From Alphaproteobacteria bacterium (GTDB lineage Bacteria > Pseudomonadota > Alphaproteobacteria > UBA828), in assembly GCA_022823305.1 (NCBI GenBank), contig JAJDXK010000092.1, positions 1 to 44,031 of the forward strand: 44,031 nucleotides of DNA. The letters are read 5' to 3'. The translations under genes and the position numbers were made by a program. Below, piece after piece: positions 25,080-33,078 of this stretch. The notes beneath the pieces were generated by a model. That model was not told where the DNA came from. It did not search any database and worked only from the letters and a program-made list of their open reading frames with translations. Position 1 is the stretch's first letter. Each line of letters starts with the position of its first letter.

Positions 25080-26924
25080 ATGGCGTGGGCAAGGAACGTG
25101 CTGCGGGTGAACCTGACCGAGGGCACCTGCAAGAACGAGCCGCTGAACATGGACTGGGCCCAGAAGTACCTGGGCCAGCGGGGGCTCGCGACCAAGTATC
25201 TGGTCGAGGAGACCGACCCCAAGGTCGACCCCCTCTCCCCCGACAACAAGATGATCATGACGACCGGGCCGCTCACCGGCACCTGCGCGTCGACGGCCGG
25301 GCGCTATTCGGTCGTGACCAAGGGCGCGCTCACCGGCGCCATCGCGTGCTCGAATTCCGGCGGCTTCTTCGGCAACGAGATGAAGAACGCCGGCTATGAC
25401 ATGATCATCTTCGAGGGCCGCGCGCCCGAGCCGGTCTACCTCCTGGTCGAGAACGAGAACGCCCGGCTGATCGACGCCTCCGAGTACTGGGGCAAGTCGG
25501 TCTGGGATACCGAGGAGGGGATCAAGGCCAAGCACCAGGACCCGCTGATCCGCGTCGCCTCGATCGGCGTCGCCGGCGAGAAGGGCGTCAAGTTCGCCTG
25601 CGTGGTGAACGACATGCACCGGGCCGCCGGGCGCTCCGGCGTCGGCACCGTGATGGGGTCGAAGAACCTCAAGGCGGTGGCGATCCGCGGCACCCTGGGC
25701 GTCAGCGTGGAAGACGTCGGCGCCTTCATGCAGGCCACCGCGGACGGCAAGCAGACCCTCGCCGACAACCCCGTCACCGGCCAGGGCCTGCCCGCCTTCG
25801 GCACCCAGGTGCTGATGAACGTCATCAACGAGGTCGGCGCGCTGCCGACGCGCAACCACCGGGACGTGCAGTTCGACGGCGCCAAGAACATCTCGGCCGA
25901 GGCGATGGCCGAGCCCCGCGCCGACGGCAAGCCCAACCTGGTGACCAACGCCGCCTGCTTCGGCTGCACCATCGCCTGCGGGCGCATCTCCACGGTCGAG
26001 CGCACCCACTACACGGTGGCGGAGCGGCCGCAGTACCAGATCGCCTCCGGCGGCCTCGAGTACGAGGCGGCCTGGGCGCTCGGCGCGGCCACCGGGGTCG
26101 ACGACCTCGACGCGCTCACCTTCGCCAACTTCATCTGCAACGAGCAGGGGATCGACCCGATCTCCTTCGGCGCCACCGTCGGCGCCGCCATGGAGCTCTA
26201 TGAGGAGGGCGCCATCGGCGACGAGCAGACCGGCGGTCTCGAGGTCAGGTTCGGCTCCGCCGAGGCGCTGACCCAGCTTGCGGAGCAATGCGGCCAGGGC
26301 GAGGGCTTCGGCGCCGAGGTCGGCCTCGGCTCCAAGCTGCTGTGCGAGAAGTACGGCAAGCCGGAGCTCTCGATGTCGGTCAAGGGCCAGGAGTTCCCGG
26401 CCTACGATTCGCGCGGCATCCAGGGCATGGGCCTGGCCTACGCGACCGCGAACCGGGGCGCCTGCCACCTGCGCGCCTACACCGTCTCGTCCGAGATCCT
26501 GGGCGTGCCGGAGAAGACGGATCCCCACGTCACCGAGGGCAAGGCGGGTCTGGTCAAGGCCTTCCAGGACGCGACGTCCGCGGTGGATTCCACCGGGCTC
26601 TGCGTCTTCACCACCTTCGCCTGGTCGCTCGACGACATCGCGCCGCAGGTCAACGCGGCCTGCGAGGGCGACTGGACGGCGGAGCGCCTGCTGGAGGTGG
26701 GCGAGCGGATCTGGAACCTCGAGCGGCAGTACAACACGGCGGCCGGCTTCACGGGCAAGGACGACACCCTGCCCGCGCGCCTGCTCAAGGACGCGGCGAA
26801 GACCGGGCCGGCGGAGGGGCTCACCAACGGCCTCGACAAGATGCTGCCGGAATACTACGAGGTGCGCGGCTGGACCGCCGACGGCGTGCCCAGCAACGAG
26901 ACCGTGGAGCGCCTCGCGCTCTAG
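25080..26924 (+). CDS. aorB: Tungsten-dependent aldehyde ferredoxin oxidoreductase, large subunit
   Basis: A 614-aa enzyme of the AOR family, which oxidises aldehydes to carboxylates (and can reduce acids at low potential) using a bis-tungstopterin cofactor. Pterin-binding segments are YLGQRGLATKYL (about 30-41), GRSGVGTVMGSKNLKAVA (184-201) and DSRGIQGMGLAYATANRG (443-460). The [4Fe-4S] ligands are Cys293, Cys296 and Cys300 in ACFGCTIAC, plus Cys508 in STGLCVF. Length matches the family. The ATG is seven bases after GGGAGGG. The metal (W rather than Mo) is inferred from family knowledge. Neighbouring aorA, FAD subunit and moaD-like genes support the multi-subunit AorABC type over the simple archaeal dimer. 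Confidence 0.92.
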   Translation: MAWARNVLRVNLTEGTCKNEPLNMDWAQKYLGQRGLATKYLVEETDPKVDPLSPDNKMIMTTGPLTGTCASTAGRYSVVTKGALTGAIACSNSGGFFGNEMKNAGYDMIIFEGRAPEPVYLLVENENARLIDASEYWGKSVWDTEEGIKAKHQDPLIRVASIGVAGEKGVKFACVVNDMHRAAGRSGVGTVMGSKNLKAVAIRGTLGVSVEDVGAFMQATADGKQTLADNPVTGQGLPAFGTQVLMNVINEVGALPTRNHRDVQFDGAKNISAEAMAEPRADGKPNLVTNAACFGCTIACGRISTVERTHYTVAERPQYQIASGGLEYEAAWALGAATGVDDLDALTFANFICNEQGIDPISFGATVGAAMELYEEGAIGDEQTGGLEVRFGSAEALTQLAEQCGQGEGFGAEVGLGSKLLCEKYGKPELSMSVKGQEFPAYDSRGIQGMGLAYATANRGACHLRAYTVSSEILGVPEKTDPHVTEGKAGLVKAFQDATSAVDSTGLCVFTTFAWSLDDIAPQVNAACEGDWTAERLLEVGERIWNLERQYNTAAGFTGKDDTLPARLLKDAAKTGPAEGLTNGLDKMLPEYYEVRGWTADGVPSNETVERLAL

Positions 26925-26965
26925 GTCCGGGGCTGGCCGTCGGGAGTCTCGGCCGGGGCCGCACC

Positions 26966-27061
26966 ATTCGTCAGTCTCGTGACGGCGGGGGACCGGGTGT
27001 GCCGACAAGGGCGCCGGTCCCCCGGCGCGCATCGGGGGTGGCGGCAGGGGACGTGACGAAT
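26966..27061. promoter_or_regulatory. Nested inverted repeat between aorB and the FAD subunit gene
   Basis: An outer pair ATTCGTCA (26966-26973) / TGACGAAT (27054-27061) encloses an 11-bp perfect inner stem: CGGGGGACCGG (26986-26996) against its complement at 27014-27024, with a 17-nt loop. No T-run follows. It occupies the only long gap in the AOR cluster, so it may set subunit stoichiometry through processing or partial termination, or bind a ligand. Confidence 0.55.
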
Positions 27062-27129
27062 CGGGCCGCTCCCGGACGCAGGCGTGTGTCCGCCGGAGCA
27101 AGGGCACGAAGAGCCAAGCGGGAGTCGAC

Positions 27130-28377
27130 ATGCAGCATGTGATCGTGGGCGCCGGCCCGGCCGGCGTGGTCGCCGCCGAGACCTTGCGCAAGGGAGATAG
27201 GGCCGCCGACATCGTCCTGATCGGCGACGAGCCGGAGCCGCCCTACTCGCGGATGGCGATCCCCTATGTCCTCGAAGGCATGATCGAGCAGAGCGGGACC
27301 TATCTGCGCAAGGCGCAGGGGCACTACGAGGACCTCGGCATCCAGTACCGGCAGGGGCGGGCGGAAGCGCTCGCCGCGGCGGACGGCACGCTCACCCTCG
27401 AAGGCGGCGAGGCGGTCTCCTACGACCGCCTGCTGATCGCCACCGGTGCGACGCCGCTCAGCCCGCCGGTGCCGGGCCTCGACCTGCCGGGCGTGCACAA
27501 CTGCTGGACGCTGGCGGACTGCCGCGAGATCGCGGCTCTGCTGGGCGACGACGCCAACGTGGTGCTGATCGGCGCGGGCTTCATCGGTTGCATCATCATG
27601 GAGGCGCTGGCCAAGCGCTGCGGCACCCTCAGCGTGGTCGAGATGGAAGACCGCATGGTCTCGCGCATGATGGACGCCACCGCAGGCGGCATGCTGGAGC
27701 GCTGGTGCGCGGCCAAGGACATCCGCGTGCTCACGTCCGCGCGGGTCACGGCGATCGAGGCCGCCAAGGGTGCGGGCGGCGACAAGGCGGTGGTGCTCGA
27801 CAGCGGCGAGAGGCTGGACGCTCACCTCGTGGTGCTCGCCGTCGGCGTCGCCCCCAACATCGGCTTCCTCGAGGGCAGCGGCATCAGGACCGACCACGGG
27901 GTGCTGGTGAACGAGCACCTGGAATCGAGCGCCGCGGGCGTGTTCGCCGCCGGCGACGTGGCCCAGGGTCTCGACTTCTCCACCGGCGAGTACTCGGTGC
28001 ACGCGATCCAGCCGACCGCCACCGAGCACGGCCGCATCGCCGCGCTCAACATGCTGGGCCGCCGTGCGCACTACAAGGGCAGCCTCAACATGAACGTGCT
28101 GGCCACCGTCGGCCTGGTCTCCAGCTCCTTCGGCAGCTGGGAGGGCGTCGCCGGCGGCGACAGCGGCGTCGCCGTCGACGAGGACGCGTTCAAGTACCTG
28201 CGGCTGGAGTTCGAGGGCGACCACCTGGTGGGCGCGCTCGGCCTCGGTCTCACCGACCACGTCGGCGTCATCCGCGGCCTGATCCAGAACCGGACCGCGC
28301 TCGCCGAGTGGAAGGAGAAGCTGCTGGAGAACCCGCACCGCGTGATGGAGGCCTACGTCGCCCACAGCCAGACCTGA
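27130..28377 (+). CDS. aorC: FAD/NAD(P)-dependent oxidoreductase subunit of the AOR complex
   Basis: A 415-aa pyridine-nucleotide-disulfide-type flavoprotein. The N-terminal FAD site is VGAGPAG (residues 6-12). A second Rossmann motif, IGAGFIGCI (about 147-155), binds NAD(P). The FAD-pyrophosphate end is the usual GVFAAGDVAQG. The redox-active CxxxxC of disulfide reductases is absent, so it acts as a simple electron transferase between iron-sulfur clusters and NAD. This matches AorC of bacterial tungsten AORs. The start ATG is 205 bp after aorB and lies behind a weak AAGCGGGAG site. Direction, spacing to the moaD-like gene (44 bp) and context support one operon. Confidence 0.88.
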   Translation: MQHVIVGAGPAGVVAAETLRKGDRAADIVLIGDEPEPPYSRMAIPYVLEGMIEQSGTYLRKAQGHYEDLGIQYRQGRAEALAAADGTLTLEGGEAVSYDRLLIATGATPLSPPVPGLDLPGVHNCWTLADCREIAALLGDDANVVLIGAGFIGCIIMEALAKRCGTLSVVEMEDRMVSRMMDATAGGMLERWCAAKDIRVLTSARVTAIEAAKGAGGDKAVVLDSGERLDAHLVVLAVGVAPNIGFLEGSGIRTDHGVLVNEHLESSAAGVFAAGDVAQGLDFSTGEYSVHAIQPTATEHGRIAALNMLGRRAHYKGSLNMNVLATVGLVSSSFGSWEGVAGGDSGVAVDEDAFKYLRLEFEGDHLVGALGLGLTDHVGVIRGLIQNRTALAEWKEKLLENPHRVMEAYVAHSQT

Positions 28378-28421
28378 GCAAGGGCGACCCTGCGCCGGCG
28401 GCGCCGCGAGCGTGGTGAGAC

Positions 28422-28673
28422 ATGCGGGTTAACGTCAAGCTCTACGCGCTGCTCAGCGACTATCTCCCCGCCGGCGCCGAGGACAACCAGGTCGCGCTCG
28501 ACCTCGACGAGGGGACGACGCCGGAGGACGTCTTCGCCCGCTTCAACCTGCCCCGCCAGTACTGCTCCATCGTGCTGGTGAACGGCATCTACGTGGAGCC
28601 GAGCGAGCGCGGCTCCCACAGGCTGAGCGAGAACGACACGCTGGCGGTGTGGCCGCCGGTGGCCGGCGGCTGA
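28422..28673 (+). CDS. aorD: MoaD/ThiS-like sulfur carrier protein of the AOR cluster
   Basis: An 83-aa ubiquitin-fold protein ending in AGG, the C-terminal Gly-Gly needed for thiocarboxylate formation. It resembles MoaD, which donates dithiolene sulfur to molybdopterin. A pathway-specific copy beside AOR genes is a known feature of bacterial tungsten AOR clusters and suggests dedicated tungstopterin synthesis. The core strands (VNVKLYALLSDYLP, SIVLVNGIYVEP, NDTLAVWPPVAGG) are clear. No moaE or moeB partner is encoded in the window. Confidence 0.87.
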   Translation: MRVNVKLYALLSDYLPAGAEDNQVALDLDEGTTPEDVFARFNLPRQYCSIVLVNGIYVEPSERGSHRLSENDTLAVWPPVAGG

Positions 28674-28714
28674 GCCGCCCGGCGAGGCCCGCGTCCCGGC
28701 GCTCGTCCGCGCGC

Positions 28715-29002
28715 ATGTCCGAGAGCGTCACCTTCGAGAAGGAAATGGCGATCGAGCGCCGCGAGTTCCGGCGCACCCTGCGCCGCGCGCTCCCCGACGC
28801 GCGGCTGGTCGAGGAGGGCGACCGGCTCACCGTCGAGGACGCGGACGGAACCCTCGAGATCACCCTGTCCGACCAGCGCGTGCGCCGCATCGCCTCGCTC
28901 GCGCTCCCCGTGCTCAACGCCCGCTTCCGCTACATCGACCACGCCGACCCGGCCGGGCACCTCGCCCGGCTCGAGCGCTCCTTCCAGCGGGGCGGCGGCT
29001 AG
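28715..29002 (+). CDS. Uncharacterised 95-aa protein of the AOR cluster
   Basis: I do not recognise this protein. It is small, charged and predicted soluble. It has an N-terminal helix rich in Glu/Arg (EKEMAIERREFRRTLRRAL), two beta-type strands (DRLTVEDADGTLEITLSD), and a C-terminal stretch (LPVLNARFRYIDHADP) ending RSFQRGGG. It lies 41 bp after the moaD-like gene and 80 bp before an SRPBCC gene in the same direction. The ATG is weakly served by a ribosome site; an in-frame ATG at 28649, overlapping the moaD-like gene, is less likely. A role in cofactor assembly or as a molybdopterin-synthase-like partner is only a guess from position. Confidence 0.72.
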   Translation: MSESVTFEKEMAIERREFRRTLRRALPDARLVEEGDRLTVEDADGTLEITLSDQRVRRIASLALPVLNARFRYIDHADPAGHLARLERSFQRGGG

Positions 29003-29082
29003 CGCCCGATCGCGCGTTGCGCTGGCCCCGGTTTCCGTCCACCATTCGGGCCCGTTGCGTGATACCGACGGAGGGACTGGCA

Positions 29083-29526
29083 ATGGCGTACACGCGTGCA
29101 AGGGTCGTCGAGCAGATCAGCGCATCGGCCGACCGTGTCTTCGGCGAGATCGGGGCGTTCAACAACCTGACCGTAATCATGGCGGGCACCATCACGAGGA
29201 GCACGCTCGACAAGAAGGGCGTGGTGCGGACGCTCAAGGTCAAGGGGGTCAAGGGCGCGCTGGACGAGACCCTGCTCAAGTACGACGTGGCGACGCGCGT
29301 GCAGGTCTACAGGATCACCGCCGACCCCGACAACATGTGCCCCTTCGAGGACTACACCGCCACCATCAGGGTGAAGCCGATCACCTCGCGTCGCTCCGAG
29401 GTGCAGTGGACCAGCCGCTTCGTTCCGAAGAGGGGCAAGACCAGGGCGGAATGCCTCGAGTTCGTCGAGCACATCTATCGCACCGGGATCGCCGGCACGC
29501 GCGAGGTGCTGGGCGTCAAGAAGTAG
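29083..29526 (+). CDS. SRPBCC (START-like) family protein
   Basis: A 147-aa protein of the SRPBCC superfamily of hydrophobic-ligand-binding helix-grip folds. It begins ARVVEQISASADRVFGEIGAF, followed by alternating strands (TLDKKGVVRTLKVKG, EVQWTSRFVPKRG) and a long C-terminal helix. Members bind or transform small apolar molecules; the ligand is unknown. GGAGGG precedes the ATG by seven bases. It is the last co-directional gene behind the AOR cluster. Its end overlaps the convergent truA by 11 bp. It may be part of the AOR operon. Confidence 0.78.
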   Translation: MAYTRARVVEQISASADRVFGEIGAFNNLTVIMAGTITRSTLDKKGVVRTLKVKGVKGALDETLLKYDVATRVQVYRITADPDNMCPFEDYTATIRVKPITSRRSEVQWTSRFVPKRGKTRAECLEFVEHIYRTGIAGTREVLGVKK

Positions 29527-30289
29527 CGCGCCCGCCGGCGCCCTCGGGCGCCGGATACATCACCGCCTCCAGATAGAGACCGCCGGCCGGCGCCGTCGGG
29601 CCGCTCCGGCTGCGGTCGCGGGCCGCGAGCGCGGCGCCCACATCGGCGGGCGCGCGCCGGCCCTCGCCCACCTCCGCCAGCGTGCCGACCATGGCGCGCA
29701 CCTGGTGGTGGAGGAAGGAGCGCGCCCAGGCGCGGATCGCGATGTCCTCTCCGCGGCGGGTGACGGCGAGGCTCATGAGCGTGCGCACGGGCGAATCCGC
29801 CTGGCACCGGGCGGCGCGAAAGGTGGTGAAGTCGTGGGTGCCCTCCAGCAGGCGCGCGGCCTCGGCCATGGCGGCGACGTCGAGCGGGCGCGGCAGGTGC
29901 CAGGCGCGATCGCGCGCGAGCGCGAGCGGCGCGCTGCGGTTGGCGATGCGGTAGAGATAGACGCGCGCCACCGCATCGCGCCTCGCGTCGAAGGCAGGCG
30001 AGACCTCGGCCGCCTCCAGCACCGCAGCGCGCGCGGGCCGGAGATGGGCGTTGAGCGCGTTGCGCAGCACCTCCGGCGCGGCGGGCGCGGCGAGGTCCAG
30101 GTGGCAGCACTGGCCCAGCGCATGGACGCCGGAATCGGTGCGGCCGGCGCCGTGCACCCGCACCCGCTCGCCGCAAAAACCCTCGACCGCGCGCTCCAGC
30201 GCCTCCTGCACCGAGCGCCCGTCGCCCTGGTGCTGCCAGCCGACGAAGCCGGTGCCGTCGTATTCGAGGGTCAGCCTGTAGCGGGGCAT
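29516..30289 (-). CDS. truA: tRNA pseudouridine(38-40) synthase TruA
   Basis: A 257-aa enzyme that isomerises U38-U40 in tRNA anticodon arms. The catalytic aspartate is Asp52 in GAGRTDSGVHA. Also seen are YDGTGFVGWQHQ at the N-terminus, FDARRDAVARVYLYRI and RSFLHHQVRAMVG. Length is normal. Its start lies inside the end of fmt (19-bp overlap), so def-fmt-truA is one translationally coupled unit. Confidence 0.97.
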   Translation of the reverse strand: MPRYRLTLEYDGTGFVGWQHQGDGRSVQEALERAVEGFCGERVRVHGAGRTDSGVHALGQCCHLDLAAPAAPEVLRNALNAHLRPARAAVLEAAEVSPAFDARRDAVARVYLYRIANRSAPLALARDRAWHLPRPLDVAAMAEAARLLEGTHDFTTFRAARCQADSPVRTLMSLAVTRRGEDIAIRAWARSFLHHQVRAMVGTLAEVGEGRRAPADVGAALAARDRSRSGPTAPAGGLYLEAVMYPAPEGAGGRATS

Positions 30290-31218
30290 GGCAGTCGCGT
30301 GCCGGGCTGGATGCGCCGTCCGCGCAGGAAGGCGTCCGCCGCCATCGCCGCCTTGCCGGCGCGCTGCAGGCGCATCGGGCGCAGCGCCGAGCCCGCGCCG
30401 CAGGCGACGGTGAGCGCGTCGTCGAGCACCGTGCCCGGCGGCGCGGCGGCGGACAGGGCGCTCACCTCGGCGGCCAGCACCCTGATGCGCGTGTCCTCGT
30501 GGCTGAACCAGGCGCCCGGGGCGGGCGCGAGCGCGCGCACCGTGCGCTCGATCTGCGCCGCAGGCGCGCGCCAGTCGATCGCGGATTCGTGCTTCCCGAG
30601 CTTGGCGGCATGGGTGGCGCCCTCGGCCGGCTGCGGCGTTTCGGGCAGGCCTCCCGCCGCCAGCGCATCGACCGCGTCCGCCACCAGCCGGGCGGAGAGC
30701 GCGGCAAGCGCATCGTGCAGCGTGCCGCCGGTGGTCTCCGGCCCGATGGGCAGCCGCTCCGCCATGAGGATGGGGCCGGTATCGAGGCCCTCGTCCATGC
30801 GCATGACGGTGACGCCCGTCTCCTCGTCGCCCGCCATGATCGCGCGCTGGATCGGCGCCGCGCCGCGCCAGCGCGGCAGCAGCGAGGCGTGGGCGTTGAT
30901 GCAGCCGAGCCGGGGCGCCGCCAGCACCGCCGGCGGCAGGATCAGGCCGTAGGCGACGGTGACGGCGAGATCGGGTCTGAGCGCGGCGAAGGCGGCCTGC
31001 ACCTCGGCAGGCTTGAGGCTCGCCGGCGTGCTCGGCGCGATGCCGGCGCCTGCCGCGCGCACTGCTGCCGGCGTCTGCCGCAGCCTGCGGCCGCGCTCTG
31101 CGGCGCGGGGCGGCTGGGTGTAGACGGCGGCGATGGTGTGGCCGCTCGCCAGGAGCGCATCGAGGGCCGGCACCGCGTAGGCCGGGGTGCCCATGAACAC
31201 CAGCCTGAGCGGTCGCAT
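30271..31218 (-). CDS. fmt: Methionyl-tRNA formyltransferase
   Basis: A 315-aa enzyme that formylates initiator Met-tRNA using 10-formyl-tetrahydrofolate. Catalytic Asn108, His110 and Asp146 lie in NAHASLLPRWRGAAPI and DEGLDTGPIL, matching E. coli numbering closely. The C-terminal OB-like domain is present. It begins 20 bp after def and overlaps truA, a typical alphaproteobacterial def-fmt-truA set. Confidence 0.97.
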   Translation of the reverse strand: MRPLRLVFMGTPAYAVPALDALLASGHTIAAVYTQPPRAAERGRRLRQTPAAVRAAGAGIAPSTPASLKPAEVQAAFAALRPDLAVTVAYGLILPPAVLAAPRLGCINAHASLLPRWRGAAPIQRAIMAGDEETGVTVMRMDEGLDTGPILMAERLPIGPETTGGTLHDALAALSARLVADAVDALAAGGLPETPQPAEGATHAAKLGKHESAIDWRAPAAQIERTVRALAPAPGAWFSHEDTRIRVLAAEVSALSAAAPPGTVLDDALTVACGAGSALRPMRLQRAGKAAMAADAFLRGRRIQPGTRLPCPATG

Positions 31219-31238
31219 GGGGGTCCGGGCGGGGGAGA

Positions 31239-31757
31239 CTAGGCGCCTGCGGCGGCGCGGCGCGCCTTGGTCAGCTTGCGCAGGATGATGCTGCGCTTGA
31301 CCAGCGAGAGGTAGTCCACGAAGAGCACCCCCTCCAGGTGGTCGATCTCGTGCTGCAGGCAGACGGCGAGCGTGCCCACGGCAGTGACCTCACGGGCGGC
31401 GCCGGTCTCGTCCTGGTAGGCCACCGTCACCGAGGCCGGGCGCTCCACCTCCGCGTAGTGGTCGGGGAAGGAGAGGCAGCCCTCCTCGTGGCTGACGCGC
31501 TCGTCCGAGCGCCACACGATCTCCGGGTTGACCAGCTTGAGCGGCGCGTGCGGCTCGTCCGGCGGGTGCACGTCGGTCACGATGCAGCGCTTCGCCACGC
31601 CCACCTGGATGGCGGCAAGCCCGATCCCCTCCGCCGCGTACATGGACTCCAGCATGTCGTCGAGCAGCGTGCGCACCTCGTCGTCGACGGCCTCGACCGG
31701 CGCGGAGCGCGCCTTCAGCCGCTTGTCGGGCGCGGTGATGATCGGGCGTAGGGCCAT
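31239..31757 (-). CDS. def: Peptide deformylase
   Basis: A 172-aa iron/zinc enzyme that removes the N-formyl group from nascent proteins. All three motifs are intact: GIGLAAIQVG, EGCLSFP with Cys94, and QHEIDHLEG with His136, Glu137 and His140. It is the first gene of def-fmt-truA. It is preceded by a 222-bp gap holding repeat copy B. Confidence 0.97.
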   Translation of the reverse strand: MALRPIITAPDKRLKARSAPVEAVDDEVRTLLDDMLESMYAAEGIGLAAIQVGVAKRCIVTDVHPPDEPHAPLKLVNPEIVWRSDERVSHEEGCLSFPDHYAEVERPASVTVAYQDETGAAREVTAVGTLAVCLQHEIDHLEGVLFVDYLSLVKRSIILRKLTKARRAAAGA

Positions 31758-31820
31758 CGCTTCGGACCGACGTGGAGCCGTGGTCTAGCTATTACGCCCT
31801 GCGAAGCGGGTCAAGCGCCC

Positions 31821-31891
31821 CCACTTCACCCCGGCCTTCTCCTCCACTCTTCATATCCCTCAGTCGCCGGGCGCTCGCTCCGCTCGCTTGG
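31821..31891. repeat. GC-rich intergenic repeat, copy B
   Basis: The 71-bp stretch beginning CCACTTCACCCCGG is close to 40101-40172, with about eight mismatches and a small indel. Both contain CGCCGGGCGCTC and end in CGCTCGCTTGG. The downstream part of this copy (to about 31960) is a different GC-rich sequence with short hairpins. It sits between def and the LLM gene, which run in the same direction. Confidence 0.7.
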
Positions 31892-31979
31892 CTACGCGCC
31901 TTGGGCGCGCGGCGCGGTCGCGCCGTCCGGGCCTGCGGCCCGGTGCTCCTCGATCCGCGCTCCGCCTGGTGTCCGATGC

Positions 31980-32948
31980 CTACCCGTCGGCCTTGGGGCG
32001 CACCTCCTCGGCAAAGCGGGTGATGGTGTCGAGGGTCTCCTCGATGGTCTCGCGCAGGACCTGAAGCACCAGGTGGCGCACGCCGAGCGCGCGCATCGCC
32101 CGGATGTCGCCGGCGATGTCGTCGGCCGAGCCGGAGAGCAGCATGCGCTCGCCCGTGTCGGTGATGATCGGCTCCTCGCTGGCGCCGTACCAGACGGCCC
32201 AGAAGGCGACGTCGATGCTGGCCGGGTCGCGGCCCTCCGCTTCCGCCATGGCGCGCATGTCGTCGAGCCCGGCGGCGAAGCGGCCGAGCGTGTCCATGGG
32301 GAAGCGCGGGTTGCAGCCGATCGGGAACCAGGCGTCGCCGTGGCGCACGGTGCGCCGCTTGGCCGGCTTGCTCTCGCCGCCCACCCAGATCGGCGGGTGC
32401 GGCTTCTGCACCGGCTTGGGGTGGAAGAGGATATTGTCGAAGGAGGTGAACTCGCCGTCATAGCGCGGCGCATCGGCGGTCCAGAGCTCCTTGTAGATAT
32501 GCAGGTACTCGTCGGTGGCGCGGCCGCGCGCCTCGAAGGGCGGCGCGCCCACGGGCGGAAACTCCTCGGCCATCCAGCCCGCGCCCACGCCCACGATCGC
32601 GCGCCCGCCCGAGAGCAGGTCGATCGTGGAGAGAAGCTTCGCCGTCAGCACCGGCTGGCGGTAGGGCACTACCATCACCGAGGTGAGCAGGCGCATCTTC
32701 GTCGTGACGCCGGCGAGGTAGGCCATCAGCGCGATCGGCTCCAGGCACTCGCCGGCGAGCAGGGTGGGGAAGTTGAGCGTGCCGTCCGGCGAATAGGGAT
32801 AGGGCGAATCGATGCCGCTCGGCACCACGATGTGGTCCGGGATGGCGAGGATGCGGTAGCCCAGCGTCTCGCCGTGCCGGGCGATGGTCGCGATGTGCTC
32901 CGGCACGGCCAGCGGCCCGCCGTTCGGTACGTTGAAGCCGTATTCCAT
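31980..32948 (-). CDS. LLM-class flavin-dependent oxidoreductase (TIGR03619-like)
   Basis: A 322-aa luciferase-like TIM barrel. It opens EYGFNVPNGGPLAVPEHIA and has LGYRILAIPDHIVVP, LLTSVMVVPYRQPVLTAKLLST, GRAIVGVGAGWMAEEF and HPPIWVGGESKPAKRRTVRHGD. This pattern is that of the group often labelled F420-dependent, though FMN use is as likely in proteobacteria. The substrate is unknown. It is a monocistronic-looking gene, with 222 bp before def and 130 bp after hpnA. Confidence 0.87.
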   Translation of the reverse strand: MEYGFNVPNGGPLAVPEHIATIARHGETLGYRILAIPDHIVVPSGIDSPYPYSPDGTLNFPTLLAGECLEPIALMAYLAGVTTKMRLLTSVMVVPYRQPVLTAKLLSTIDLLSGGRAIVGVGAGWMAEEFPPVGAPPFEARGRATDEYLHIYKELWTADAPRYDGEFTSFDNILFHPKPVQKPHPPIWVGGESKPAKRRTVRHGDAWFPIGCNPRFPMDTLGRFAAGLDDMRAMAEAEGRDPASIDVAFWAVWYGASEEPIITDTGERMLLSGSADDIAGDIRAMRALGVRHLVLQVLRETIEETLDTITRFAEEVRPKADG

Positions 32949-33078
32949 GGTCCTGTCCTACTGGCTGGGGCCCGTGCCGGGAGATTGGGGCTAAAGGGCT
33001 GCGATCATTGGTATTCTTGGCGCGTTCCAGGCATCCTAGCATGGCCCGGGCGGGGCACAAAGATCGCCCGCCCGACGC

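Noticed and set aside
24492..27212. A 2.7-kb minus-strand open frame opposite the AOR genes
   Set aside because: Antisense shadow of aorA and aorB. No ribosome site or domain.
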